Assembly: GCA_002839245.1 (NCBI GenBank)
Contig: PGXR01000055.1
Location: 1-13,644, forward strand
DNA: 13,644 bases
Source of the DNA: Spirochaetae bacterium HGW-Spirochaetae-7
GTDB taxonomy: Bacteria; Spirochaetota; Spirochaetia; Treponematales; UBA12059
Direction: 5' to 3'
The translations under genes were made by a program, and so were the position numbers. Positions 7,660-13,559 of the stretch are shown piece after piece (position 1 is the stretch's first letter; each line of letters opens with the position of its first letter). The notes beneath the pieces were generated by a model. The model saw only the letters and a program-made list of their open reading frames with translations. It did not search any database and was not told the origin of the DNA.

Positions 7660-8317
7660 GACCGTCTCCGGTATCGATCAGGAAGTGTCCATAGGCATTG
7701 CAGACGACGGTCTCGCCATACGTCGTCAGCCTGTTTTCGCGGGCGTCGTAAAGGTGCACGTGGCCGTGCACCAGGTACCTGGGAGTGAAGACGCGCATCA
7801 GCCAGAGGAAAGCGTCGAATCCCTGGTGGCAGCGGTCCTCGCGGTCGTGAATGCCGCGGGGCGGGGCGTGCGTCAGCACGACATCGACTGCCCGACCGCG
7901 GAACAGCCGGTTGAACAGCAGGGCAGGCAGTCGCGCGAGCACCCGCAGCCACATCTGGGTCTGGGTGAACTGGTTCCGGCCATCGTTGTACCTGAGCGAC
8001 CCGCCAAGTCCCATGACGATCAGCCCCGCCTCGCGGTGCATCCTGAAGCCTATGTAGGTCGCGCCGCTGTCACGCTGGAAATCGAATGCCGGGAAGGGGC
8101 TCGAGACGGCGCCCTGGCGGTAGAACGGAAGGTCCCCGAGGTTGTGGTTCCCGAAAACGAAGAGCACCGGCCTGTCCAGGGCGCTCGCTATGAAGGACAG
8201 GTATTCCATTGGGAGGTCGCCTGCCCCAAGCACGAGGTCGACATCGCCGAAGCGTTTCTTGATCGACACCGAATCAACCAGCGGATCAACGGTATCGGCA
8301 ACACAAAGGATCTTCAT
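7649..8317 (-). CDS. Calcineurin-like metallophosphoesterase, atypical first motif
   Basis: This 222-residue cytoplasmic protein has the calcineurin-like fold. The metal-binding motifs are GAGD (D34), GNHN (N57, H58), THAPP (H150) and GHVH (H186, H188). The usual first motif DxH is replaced by 'VADTVDP' (D8, D11), so one conserved histidine ligand is missing, and GNHD is GNHN. The substrate is unknown, but the overlap with the ParB-like gene suggests a nucleic-acid or nucleotide phosphoester. It is divergent from galU, with both promoters in the 8318-8475 gap. The fold is certain. Activity is likely but unproven. Confidence 0.85.
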   Translation of the reverse strand: MKILCVADTVDPLVDSVSIKKRFGDVDLVLGAGDLPMEYLSFIASALDRPVLFVFGNHNLGDLPFYRQGAVSSPFPAFDFQRDSGATYIGFRMHREAGLIVMGLGGSLRYNDGRNQFTQTQMWLRVLARLPALLFNRLFRGRAVDVVLTHAPPRGIHDREDRCHQGFDAFLWLMRVFTPRYLVHGHVHLYDARENRLTTYGETVVCNAYGHFLIDTGDGHAR

Positions 8318-8325
8318 CTTCTGCC

Positions 8326-8354
8326 GTTGTAGCCGCTTTGCCCGTCCAGGTCAA
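8326..8354 (-). promoter_or_regulatory. Promoter of the metallophosphoesterase-ParB pair
   Basis: On the minus strand, TTGACC (8349-8354) is followed after exactly 17 nt by TACAAC (8326-8331), which ends 8 nt before the ATG at 8317. The expected transcript start is at or within two bases of the ATG, so the mRNA is probably leaderless or nearly so. Confidence 0.5.
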
Positions 8355-8475
8355 GCTTCGCGCCTCGTCCGGGAGCACGGCGACCCTCGAGTCGGCGTCC
8401 GCTGGCGAAGCTCGTCGTTGTGGCGTATATTTCCTTGATCAGGCCTGTATTTTCAATCCGATTCAAGGAGCTTCC

Positions 8476-8574
8476 ATGATCGTCAAGTTCGACCATAACG
8501 ATCTTTCAGGAGCCTTGCCTGCCGACTATGCGTCCACGATGCGCGACGATGGCCGGGGAAGGGCACTGGCATGA
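8476..8574 (+). CDS. 32-codon leader ORF coupled to galU
   Basis: A short ORF begins with ATG at 8476 and encodes 32 residues starting MIVKFDHNDLSGALP. AAGGAG lies 5 nt before the ATG, a better ribosome site than the one before galU. Its TGA overlaps the galU ATG as ATGA. I do not recognise the peptide. It may be a leader whose translation sets galU expression, or the remnant N-terminus of a gene fused up against galU by deletion. No transmembrane segment or attenuator-type codon run is visible. Confidence 0.5.
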   Translation: MIVKFDHNDLSGALPADYASTMRDDGRGRALA

Positions 8575-9422
8575 AAGGCATCATCGTAGCCGCCGGCTAT
8601 GGCACACGATTCCTGCCGGTCACCAAGACCGTGCCCAAGGAAATGCTCCCTCTCATCAACAAGCCTTCGATCGGTTTCATCGTCGACGAGTTCGTCGCAT
8701 CGGGCATCGAGGACATCGTCATCATCACGAGCAGGCGCAAGAAAGCCCTCGACGACTATTTCGACCACGAGGCCGAGCTCGAGGCCCTCTTCGCCCGCGA
8801 GGGCAAGGCCGACAAGGCCGCCCTGATTGCTCCGCCCAAGGCGCGGATATCGTTCGTCAGGCAGACCGAGATGCGCGGCACCGGCCACGCCCTGTTGCAG
8901 GCCGCGCCCCTACTTGGCGGCGAGCCATGCGTCGTCGCCTATCCCGACGACCTGGTCTTCGGCGAGGTGCCGCTTGCCCGCCAGCTTATGGACGTGTACG
9001 AGAAGACCGGCAACTGCGTGCTCTCGGCCATCCACAAACCCGGCGACGTCTCGCGCTACGGCGTCATCGACCCGGCGCCGGACGGGCAAGGCGTGCGTGG
9101 CTTCGTCGAGAAACCGGCCAGGGGCTTCGAACCCAGCCACGAGGTGTCCATCGGCCGCTACCTGTACACGCCCGAGTTCTTCGACCTGCTTGCGGCGGGC
9201 TGGAAGGAGCACGGCGCAGGCGAGTACTACCACATCTATGCCCTCGACCGGATGATAGCCGCCGGCAAAGTTGCGTGGAAACGTATCGAAGGCCAGCGCC
9301 TGGACACCGGCGAGCCGGCCGGGTACCTGGAGGCCATCCTCGAGTACGCCTGGCGCGAACCCATGTACCGGGCTGTCGTGGAAAGGTTCATGGCGGGGAA
9401 GGCAGAAGATGCCACAGCTTGA
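8571..9422 (+). CDS. galU: UTP--glucose-1-phosphate uridylyltransferase
   Basis: This 283-residue enzyme makes UDP-glucose from UTP and glucose-1-phosphate, supplying sugar for cell-surface glycans. The signature loop 'AAGYGTRFLPVTKTVPKEML' is at residues 7-26, the metal and sugar region PDD at 125-127, then RYGVID (162-167), FVEKP (178-182) and GRY (195-197). The length is typical for the family and all motifs look intact. AAGGG lies 7 nt before the ATG, and the start is shared as ATGA with the upstream 32-codon ORF. The gene is the last of the ordinary GC-rich block, and the accessory island begins within about 10 bp of its stop. Confidence 0.95.
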   Translation: MKGIIVAAGYGTRFLPVTKTVPKEMLPLINKPSIGFIVDEFVASGIEDIVIITSRRKKALDDYFDHEAELEALFAREGKADKAALIAPPKARISFVRQTEMRGTGHALLQAAPLLGGEPCVVAYPDDLVFGEVPLARQLMDVYEKTGNCVLSAIHKPGDVSRYGVIDPAPDGQGVRGFVEKPARGFEPSHEVSIGRYLYTPEFFDLLAAGWKEHGAGEYYHIYALDRMIAAGKVAWKRIEGQRLDTGEPAGYLEAILEYAWREPMYRAVVERFMAGKAEDATA

Positions 9423-9430
9423 AAACAGCT

Positions 9431-9630
9431 TTAACCCGGATATCTCACACCTTGCCGAGACTTTTATATAAATCATAATGTGGCATTGAAATGCGGCAAG
9501 GCCCGCGTAATCGGGCTGATCCCGGCGTCACTCCTCGTGTCTGTGCTCACATACAGTAAGTATGCTCCGCGCCTCGACTTCGTTCGCTCCTTGGGCTAAG
9601 CTCGATTCCGCTGTGAGATATGCGGGTTAA
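9431..9630. repeat. 200-bp element bounded by 19-bp inverted repeats (MITE-like)
   Basis: TTAACCCGGATATCTCACA (9431-9449) and TGTGAGATATGCGGGTTAA (9612-9630) are inverted repeats matching at 18 of 19 positions. Between them there is no coding frame of note, but there are smaller hairpins: CTTGCCG/CGGCAAG (9451-9457 with 9493-9500), CGGG/CCCG, and CATAC-AGTAA-GTATG around 9550. Both ends carry TTAA, which could be part of the repeat or a target duplication. It fills most of the 343-bp gap between galU and mazE and marks the edge of the AT-rich island. It may be a non-autonomous transposable element or a remnant of an insertion sequence. The family is not recognised. Confidence 0.6.
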
Positions 9631-9730
9631 CCTTGGTTTTACGTGCGTCGGTTTTGATTTCCGCGAATGGAACGTCAGACCGTTGCAACGCAATGTTGGG
9701 CCGAAGTTTTTTCCGGGGAGAAAAAGAAAA

Positions 9731-9759
9731 TTGACAGCAAGTTATACCATGGTTATACT
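9731..9759 (+). promoter_or_regulatory. Near-consensus promoter of mazEF with embedded repeats
   Basis: TTGACA (9731-9736) is a perfect -35, followed after 17 nt by TATACT (9754-9759), which ends 6 nt before the mazE ATG at 9766. The start of transcription would coincide with the ATG, and no Shine-Dalgarno is present. GTTATAC occurs at 9741-9747 and 9752-9758, 11 bp apart, inside the spacer and -10. This is a likely autoregulation site for the antitoxin. Confidence 0.65.
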
Positions 9760-9765
9760 ATAAAC

Positions 9766-10014
9766 ATGAAGACAGCGATTTCTCTTCCGGATAGACTTTA
9801 CGAAGCCGCAGAAAAGATGGCAAAAACGATGGGAATTCCAAGAAGCCAGCTTTTTGCCATCGCATTGGAAGAATTCATCAGGCGCCATGCGCGAGAAAGA
9901 ATTACCGATCAACTGAACGAAGTGTACCAGAATGCTGCAGTAGAGAATCCATCATCGCTGAAGGAGCTGAATCTAATCTCGATGAGGGAATTGACCCAAA
10001 ATGATACGTGGTGA
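9766..10014 (+). CDS. mazE: Ribbon-helix-helix antitoxin of a MazEF-type system
   Basis: This 82-residue antitoxin neutralises the adjacent MazF and represses the operon. Its N-terminus 'MKTAISLPDRLYEAAEKMAK' is a ribbon-helix-helix strand plus helix, followed by 'MGIPRSQLFAIALEEFIRRH'. The C-terminal 35 residues are the expected disordered toxin-binding tail. It is therefore a ribbon-helix-helix antitoxin rather than an AbrB-fold MazE. The ATG at 9766 was chosen over an in-frame ATG at 9667, which would add 33 residues that do not resemble the family and would put the promoter inside the gene. It overlaps mazF by 14 bp. The sequence is visibly AT-richer than the genes to its left, a sign of transfer. 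Confidence 0.85.
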   Translation: MKTAISLPDRLYEAAEKMAKTMGIPRSQLFAIALEEFIRRHARERITDQLNEVYQNAAVENPSSLKELNLISMRELTQNDTW

Positions 10015-10342
10015 AATTTGGTGGGCTGACTTTGGAATACCCTTTGGCAGTGAACCAGGTTTTCGTCGTCCGGTACTCATTGTTCAAGATGACGCATTCA
10101 ACAAGAGCAAGATCAATACTGTTATAGTAATTCCATTAACCACAAACATGATATTCGAAAATGCTCCAGGAAATGTATTTCTTGGGAAAGCTGAATCAGG
10201 GCTATCAAAAGATGCAGTAGTTGTAGTACCTCAAATCGGAGTTATCGATAAAGTTAGATTGAGTGAAAGAGCTGCAAGACTAAGTAAAACAAATATGGAA
10301 GAAGTGCATGACGGACTAAAACTGGTATTGGGAATAAATTAA
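10001..10342 (+). CDS. mazF: MazF/PemK-type toxin endoribonuclease
   Basis: This 113-residue toxin cleaves mRNA at short sequence motifs and is held inactive by the upstream antitoxin. Family features include the opening 'MIRGEIWWADFG', the catalytic-loop pattern 'GSEPGFRRPVLIVQ' with a conserved arginine, PLTTN near residue 46 carrying the conserved threonine, and the 'AVVVVPQIGVIDKVRL' strand. The length is normal and there are no disruptions. The start overlaps the antitoxin end by 14 bp, so synthesis is coupled. Downstream there is no clear terminator, and the vapC fragment lies antisense to its last codons. Confidence 0.92.
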   Translation: MIRGEIWWADFGIPFGSEPGFRRPVLIVQDDAFNKSKINTVIVIPLTTNMIFENAPGNVFLGKAESGLSKDAVVVVPQIGVIDKVRLSERAARLSKTNMEEVHDGLKLVLGIN

Positions 10343-10381
10343 ATTTACTGGAAGTGTGGGGGCCGGGGAGGGGAACCTTGG

Positions 10382-10468
10382 CGGTCCAAGAATTGCCGGA
10401 CGGAATACCATGCGGCGCTGAGTCCCACCCAAAAACTCCAGCCACCCGCACGAATCGACGACGATCAT
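10382..10468 (-). pseudogene. vapC N-terminal fragment (PIN domain)
   Basis: The first 29 codons of a PIN-domain gene start at an ATG at 10468: 'MIVVDSCGWLEFLGGTQRRM' then VFRPAILGP. The 89-bp stretch 10382-10470 aligns without gaps to 11411-11499 inside the intact vapBC, with 6 mismatches, about 93%. About half of the differences are silent. After the proline codon the similarity ends, and the frame runs on to a stop at 10316, antisense to mazF. There is no catalytic acidic core beyond D5 and E11, so this is a relic. Confidence 0.75.
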
Positions 10469-10475
10469 ATATGTG

Positions 10476-10913
10476 TCAAATGAGTTTTTCAAGATCTGCC
10501 TGATCCTGTAGGCGATTCGAGGCCTTTTTGTTCTGGATCAGGTCAGCCTTGCCGATGAAAGGAACTGTCATGCCGTCAATAGCAAGCATCACCTTGCGAG
10601 CCCAACAGTCACCGAACGACACGCCATCGATGTCGGTCAGGATATCTATTCGGGCTGGAGCGAAGCCAAATTGAATCACCTGTTCACGCTTCAGGAAGTC
10701 TGACTCCTGCAAACCAAGATTCCCGAAACCGAATTCGTCCAAGGCACCGAGTATTTTGCGGGCATTGTCGCTGTTGGTCCAGATCCAGATATCGATGTCA
10801 CCGGTATAGCGGGGATAGCCGTGAGCGGCCATTGCATATCCTCCGACGACCAGATATTCAACCTCTTTTGAGTTGAATAACCGCAACAGTTCTTTGAAGT
10901 CGGGGTTCAGCAT
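10476..10913 (-). CDS. AbiEii/MNT-type nucleotidyltransferase-fold protein
   Basis: This 145-residue protein has the pol-beta-type nucleotidyltransferase fold. 'YLVVGGYAMAAHGYPRYTGD' at residues 20-39 includes the GG loop and D39, followed by D41 in IDIWI, with a third acidic residue D90 in 'ARIDILTDIDG'. The C-terminus 'KADLIQNKKASNRLQDQADL' matches the DUF6036/AbiEii style of tail. Such proteins act as toxins or antitoxins by transferring nucleotides to tRNA or to a partner. The start overlaps the upstream small ORF by 56 bp. The catalytic residues look intact. There is no separate AbiEi-type antitoxin beside it, so the upstream small protein is the only candidate partner. Confidence 0.82.
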   Translation of the reverse strand: MLNPDFKELLRLFNSKEVEYLVVGGYAMAAHGYPRYTGDIDIWIWTNSDNARKILGALDEFGFGNLGLQESDFLKREQVIQFGFAPARIDILTDIDGVSFGDCWARKVMLAIDGMTVPFIGKADLIQNKKASNRLQDQADLEKLI

Positions 10914-11052
10914 CCGGGTACTTCCAGTGTATGTATTCGAGCCTGAGCCGTTCTACTTCGGCAACGCAGGCGACAGCCGACCAACCGGCATAGAGGTTTG
11001 ATGGTTGGTCGTGAAGGTTCTTGAAACGTGCGGGTGAAGACCGAATGTCCAT
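10858..11052 (-). CDS. Small protein overlapping the nucleotidyltransferase gene
   Basis: This 64-residue ORF begins 'MDIRSSPARFKNLHDQPSNL' and includes 'AEVERLRLEYIHWKYPDAEP'. It overlaps the next gene by 56 bp in a different frame. TATTCT ends exactly 6 nt before the ATG at 11052, the same geometry as other genes here, which supports it as the real start and as the first gene of the pair. An in-frame TTG at 11070 is less likely. I do not recognise the family. A role as partner or antitoxin of the nucleotidyltransferase is inferred from the arrangement. It may not be a protein with a fixed fold. Confidence 0.55.
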   Translation of the reverse strand: MDIRSSPARFKNLHDQPSNLYAGWSAVACVAEVERLRLEYIHWKYPDAEPRLQRTVAVIQLKRG

Positions 11053-11058
11053 GGCTCC

Positions 11059-11064
11059 AGAATA
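11059..11064 (-). promoter_or_regulatory. -10-like TATTCT of the nucleotidyltransferase pair
   Basis: TATTCT on the minus strand lies 6 nt before the ATG at 11052. The -35 region, TTTCAA 17 nt upstream, is weak. Confidence 0.4.
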
Positions 11065-11122
11065 CCACAATCTTTGGTAATTTGAAATCAGGCCATGTCG
11101 TGGACACGCGTCCAGGGGCAGC

Positions 11123-11497
11123 CTAGTCCAAAGGGAAGTATCGGACGTTGGGCAGATCCTTGAAATGCGCGTCCTGTGTCCAGAGTTCAGCCCGATTGAT
11201 GAGGCAGACGGCGTAGATCGAAGCGTCGGCGAACGCCAGTTTGTACTCCATCGCCAGCCGGGCCGCTTCCAGCGCGACCCGCTCGTCCAGCGGCACTATT
11301 CGATTCCTCGTCATCGTCGCTACGCATGACAGCGCCTCGATCTTGCCTATCTTAGGCAGGAGTCTTCTGAATACTTCGTAGACGCACACCGCTGGAACGA
11401 GCGGTGGAGTCGGTCCAAGAATTGCCGGACGGAACAACATGCGGCGCTGAGTCCCGCCAAAAAACTCCAGCCATCCACACGAATCGACGACGATCAT
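11123..11497 (-). CDS. vapC: VapC-type PIN-domain toxin ribonuclease
   Basis: This 124-residue PIN-domain toxin would cleave tRNA or rRNA using Mg2+ held by acidic residues. These are visible as D5 (MIVVDSCGW), E41 (VCVYEVFRR), D91 (LAFADASIYA) and D109 (LWTQDAHF). The start ATG at 11497 overlaps the vapB stop as ATGA, and the reading frame could extend upstream only by running through vapB in another frame. The length is normal and no break is visible. The first 29 codons are duplicated as a relic at 10382-10468. Confidence 0.9.
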   Translation of the reverse strand: MIVVDSCGWLEFFGGTQRRMLFRPAILGPTPPLVPAVCVYEVFRRLLPKIGKIEALSCVATMTRNRIVPLDERVALEAARLAMEYKLAFADASIYAVCLINRAELWTQDAHFKDLPNVRYFPLD

Positions 11498-11703
11498 ATC
11501 TGGCGGTCCGGCTCTCGGATGACTGTCGTGTCGATTCCTGGCGCAATTCCCTCCAGGTCCTTGATTTCCCGGAGCGGTACGAGTTCGATGCCTCCGTCGT
11601 AGTACATCATCACGAGCTTGTCCCCGGGTTTGACGCCAAGCGTCTCGCGAATCGACTTGGGTATGACGATCTGATATTTGCTTGAAACGGTAACAGCCTC
11701 CAT
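11494..11703 (-). CDS. vapB: VapB-type antitoxin, AbrB fold
   Basis: This 69-residue AbrB/SpoVT-type DNA-binding antitoxin carries 'VTVSSKYQIVIPKSIRETLG' and VKPGDKLVMM, the swapped-hairpin signature, and then an acidic tail that would bind VapC. Its start has a strong Shine-Dalgarno, AGGAGG, 5 nt before the ATG, unlike the leaderless genes around it. The gene is coupled by ATGA to vapC. Autoregulation is suggested by the palindrome in its promoter. Confidence 0.9.
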   Translation of the reverse strand: MEAVTVSSKYQIVIPKSIRETLGVKPGDKLVMMYYDGGIELVPLREIKDLEGIAPGIDTTVIREPDRQI

Positions 11704-11720
11704 CGATGCCTCCTGGGTAA

Positions 11721-11749
11721 AGGATACTGCGTATCGACAGCTTGAACAA
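11721..11749 (-). promoter_or_regulatory. Promoter and operator of vapBC
   Basis: On the minus strand, TTGTTC (11744-11749) is followed after 17 nt by TATCCT (11721-11726). GATAC-TGC-GTATC (plus strand, 11723-11735) is a perfect 5-bp inverted repeat overlapping the -10, a good place for VapBC autorepression. The leader is about 12-15 nt and holds the AGGAGG. Confidence 0.5.
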
Positions 11750-11852
11750 GTGCGGGGATCTTTTAGCAGTCCCCTTCGCTTAGGGCTACAGTCCGGAATT
11801 CATTTCACCTTGATCGACATGGCAAGTTCGTACTGGCCTGACAGGGTGTTTT
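11750..11852. other. Short intergenic stretch, no gene seen
   Basis: About 100 bp between vapBC and the BrnA-like gene holds no supported gene. No hairpin followed by T-run was found. Confidence 0.5.
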
Positions 11853-12161
11853 CTATGAAGATTGCAGTATTTTTCTTGCCTCGTTGAGATCTACAAGTTG
11901 TCCTGCCGTATACTTGTGGATGATGCTGGTAACGAGGGTTTGATACGGCAGCCCTTCGCGGTTGGCGATTGTTTTGAGATTCTCCATATCGATTTTCGAC
12001 ATCCTGATATTCATGCGTTCGGTTTTATTCATTGTCGTCTTTGCCGCTGAAATCAGTTTTTGGCGTAGCTCGGCAGGGGATGAGATGAATTCATCAGCGT
12101 GATCTTCATACCATTGCTCTTCTTTATCGAGTCCCATCGCGTCAGGGCTGATCTTTGCCAT
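11853..12161 (-). CDS. brnA: BrnA/CopG-like antitoxin
   Basis: This 102-residue protein has a C-terminal ribbon-helix-helix: 'KTERMNIRMSKIDMENLKTI' then 'GLPYQTLVTSIIHKYTAGQL'. The N-terminal part ('EEQWYEDHADEFISSPAELR') is the region that usually contacts the BrnT partner. In this family the antitoxin follows the toxin gene and overlaps it, as here: its ATG lies 20 bp inside the toxin ORF. It appears full length. Because the partner toxin looks deleted, this antitoxin may be orphaned or act on related systems elsewhere. Confidence 0.82.
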   Translation of the reverse strand: MAKISPDAMGLDKEEQWYEDHADEFISSPAELRQKLISAAKTTMNKTERMNIRMSKIDMENLKTIANREGLPYQTLVTSIIHKYTAGQLVDLNEARKILQSS

Positions 12162-12315
12162 TTCCGGGCCTCCCTTTCTCTTTCTGTGAGGGGTAGATGG
12201 TTTTCAGGAACCAGTCCCCATTCTGGTCGATTACCATGGGGACTACATATTCAAATGAAACGAAGCGTGTCGACTGCAACAACTGGTTTTTCTCATTATC
12301 CCAGAGAATATCCAT
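12142..12315 (-). pseudogene. brnT: BrnT-like toxin with an internal deletion
   Basis: This 57-residue ORF begins 'MDILWDNEKNQLLQSTRFVS' (BrnT-type WDxEKN start) and then jumps directly to 'YVVPMVIDQNGDWFLKTIYP', which is the usual C-terminal strand and motif of the family. About 30-40 residues that normally lie between, which include the central strands and part of the active site, are absent, yet the frame stays open. The spliced sequence continues to a TGA inside the antitoxin gene. It was not flagged by length alone because it is so short. It may be an inactive toxin or a shortened functional form. Confidence 0.65.
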
Positions 12316-12321
12316 ATACCT

Positions 12322-12350
12322 AAGGTAGTGTTGATGTCGCCTTTTGTCAA
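12322..12350 (-). promoter_or_regulatory. Promoter of the brnTA-type operon, leaderless geometry
   Basis: A perfect -35, TTGACA (12345-12350, minus strand), is followed after 17 nt by TACCTT (12322-12327), which ends 6 nt before the ATG at 12315. Confidence 0.5.
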
Positions 12351-12353
12351 TAC

Positions 12354-12365
12354 ATGACGTGTCAT
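12354..12365. promoter_or_regulatory. Inverted repeat ATGAC-GT-GTCAT upstream of the brnT promoter
   Basis: The 5-bp arms with a 2-bp centre end 3 bp before the -35 of the brnTA-type promoter. It may be the binding site of the ribbon-helix-helix antitoxin. Confidence 0.3.
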
Positions 12366-12414
12366 TCCCGGGATCAGAAAAGAGTATGGCGCATGAATGC
12401 CAGAAACTGGAACC

Positions 12415-13446
12415 TCAATTGCTATACCACCCCCTTTTCAAGAGCTCCGCCGTCTCGATAGGATCGATGACCCGAGGATTGCTGTCCCAATCCTCGTCGA
12501 CGACAATGCTGTACTTCGCGTCAAAGGGGTTGGACTTGAGGGCTGTGGCCCGATCGATGCGCTGGATACGGCCCTTGCGCTGCTCCAGACGGGTGGGATT
12601 CCAGGGCAATTCGATGTGGACAAGGCTGCCGAGGCGCTGGAGGTTCAGCCCTTCCGAGGCGGCATCGGTTCCGAGCAGGATCTTGATGCGACCCTGGGCG
12701 ACCATGGCCTTGATCTCGTCACGGTCGGCGCGGCGAGCTCTGCCGTTCTCCCAGATTAGGGAGCGCCCCGCGCCGGCATACAGGCCGATTGTCTGTGAAG
12801 CGGCGAGCGGATGAGCGGCGAGTTTCTGGCCTATCCAGAAGGCGGTATCGTAGTACTGGGAGAAGAGGATGCACCCCCGGTCAAGCCAAGGACCGGTCGC
12901 GCCCTGGTGTTCGCCGGAGCCTTCGAAGAGATAGCGGTAGACCTCCGCAAGCTTGGGATCCTCCTCGCCGCTTGATTCGAGCAGGGCCAGGCATCTATGG
13001 AGGGATTCGACTTCCTCCCCGGTGAAGTCCTCGAAGGACGTCACTTGGGCCTCAGCGTCAAAGAGTTCCTCATCATCCTCGGTATCATCGGCGTCGGTGA
13101 TTTTAGCGCGCGCCAGAAGGCGTGAAATGGTACCCTTGCCGGCTTCTATAGAGCTGCCAAGGCGCCTCAGGAGCAGCGTCTTGAAGAAGCCCGCCGACTG
13201 TACGCGCTTGGCAAGTAGACAGCAGAAATTTTCGGCCTCCGCATAGGCGTCAGATAGGTATGGCCCAAGGCTGAGCGCGGCGGCGGTGCTTTCTCCATAC
13301 AAGACGACTGCCACCCTGGGAAGGAAGGACTGCTTGGTGACAGGATTTATCGTATCCTCGAGGTACTGCCGGGTACGGAGGAATGGGAAGCCTACATCGC
13401 AGCGGGTTCGAGTTTCGAACTGCGGCTTCAGAGAGAGGCCATCACA
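12415..13446 (-). pseudogene. C-terminal half of an SNF2-type (superfamily 2) helicase
   Basis: The minus strand is open from 13446 to a stop at 12415, about 343 codons, without the N-terminal ATPase lobe (no Walker A or DExx). The second RecA-like lobe is present: 'GCILFSQYYDTAFWIG' (motif IV region), 'ILLGTDAASEGLNLQRLG' (motif V) and 'WNPTRLEQRKGRIQRI' (motif VI, QRxGRxxR). Upstream, codons reading 'FPFLRTRQYLEDTINPVT' continue the family sequence to roughly 13390. After motif VI, 46 residues follow ('DRATALKSNPFDAKYSIVVD' onward) that do not match the usual tail. Such helicases are common in phage-defence loci, often with a PLD nuclease domain. Here both ends look broken, so it is probably a remnant. 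Confidence 0.8.
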
Positions 13447-13452
13447 CTATGA
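13390..13452 (+). pseudogene. Possible C-terminal tail of an MNT nucleotidyltransferase
   Basis: The plus strand reads 'EAYIAAGSSFELRLQREAIT' and L, then TGA overlapping the HEPN start as ATGA, which is the standard MNT-HEPN arrangement. The same bases on the minus strand also read as helicase, so the junction of the two remnants lies somewhere near 13390-13446 and cannot be placed by eye. Confidence 0.35.
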
Positions 13453-13559
13453 GTGTTGACCCCGTTGGAGAGTGGGTCGAACTCGCCAACCAGGATGAGG
13501 CAAGCGCCCGCTATCTCGTGGGAATGCGCCCCTTGCCGCTCGAAGTGCACTTAGACTAA
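13449..13559 (+). pseudogene. Truncated HEPN-domain protein
   Basis: Thirty-six residues start at ATG 13449, 'MSVDPVGEWVELANQDEASA' then RYLVGMRPLPLEV, and stop at TAA 13557-13559. This is the typical first helix of HEPN proteins (W-x-x-x-A-x-x-D-x-x-x-A-R-Y-L). HEPN toxins are usually 110-140 residues and act with an MNT partner encoded just upstream. The RxxxxH active motif, near the C-terminus in such proteins, is missing, so this is a relic cut at about 13551. Confidence 0.7.

Noticed and set aside
6853..7788. Plus-strand frame of 311 codons
   Set aside because: It is antisense to the ParB-like gene, and no conserved motif is visible in it.
9667..9765. Upstream ATG for the mazE antitoxin at 9667
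   Set aside because: It would include the near-consensus promoter and 33 non-family residues.
10254..10451. 65-codon minus-strand frame beside mazF
   Set aside because: It is a different frame over the vapC relic and the antisense of mazF, with no homology of its own.
9423..11500. CRISPR array
   Set aside because: The repeats found are two-copy (19-bp inverted, 89-bp direct) and no regular spacer-repeat pattern exists.
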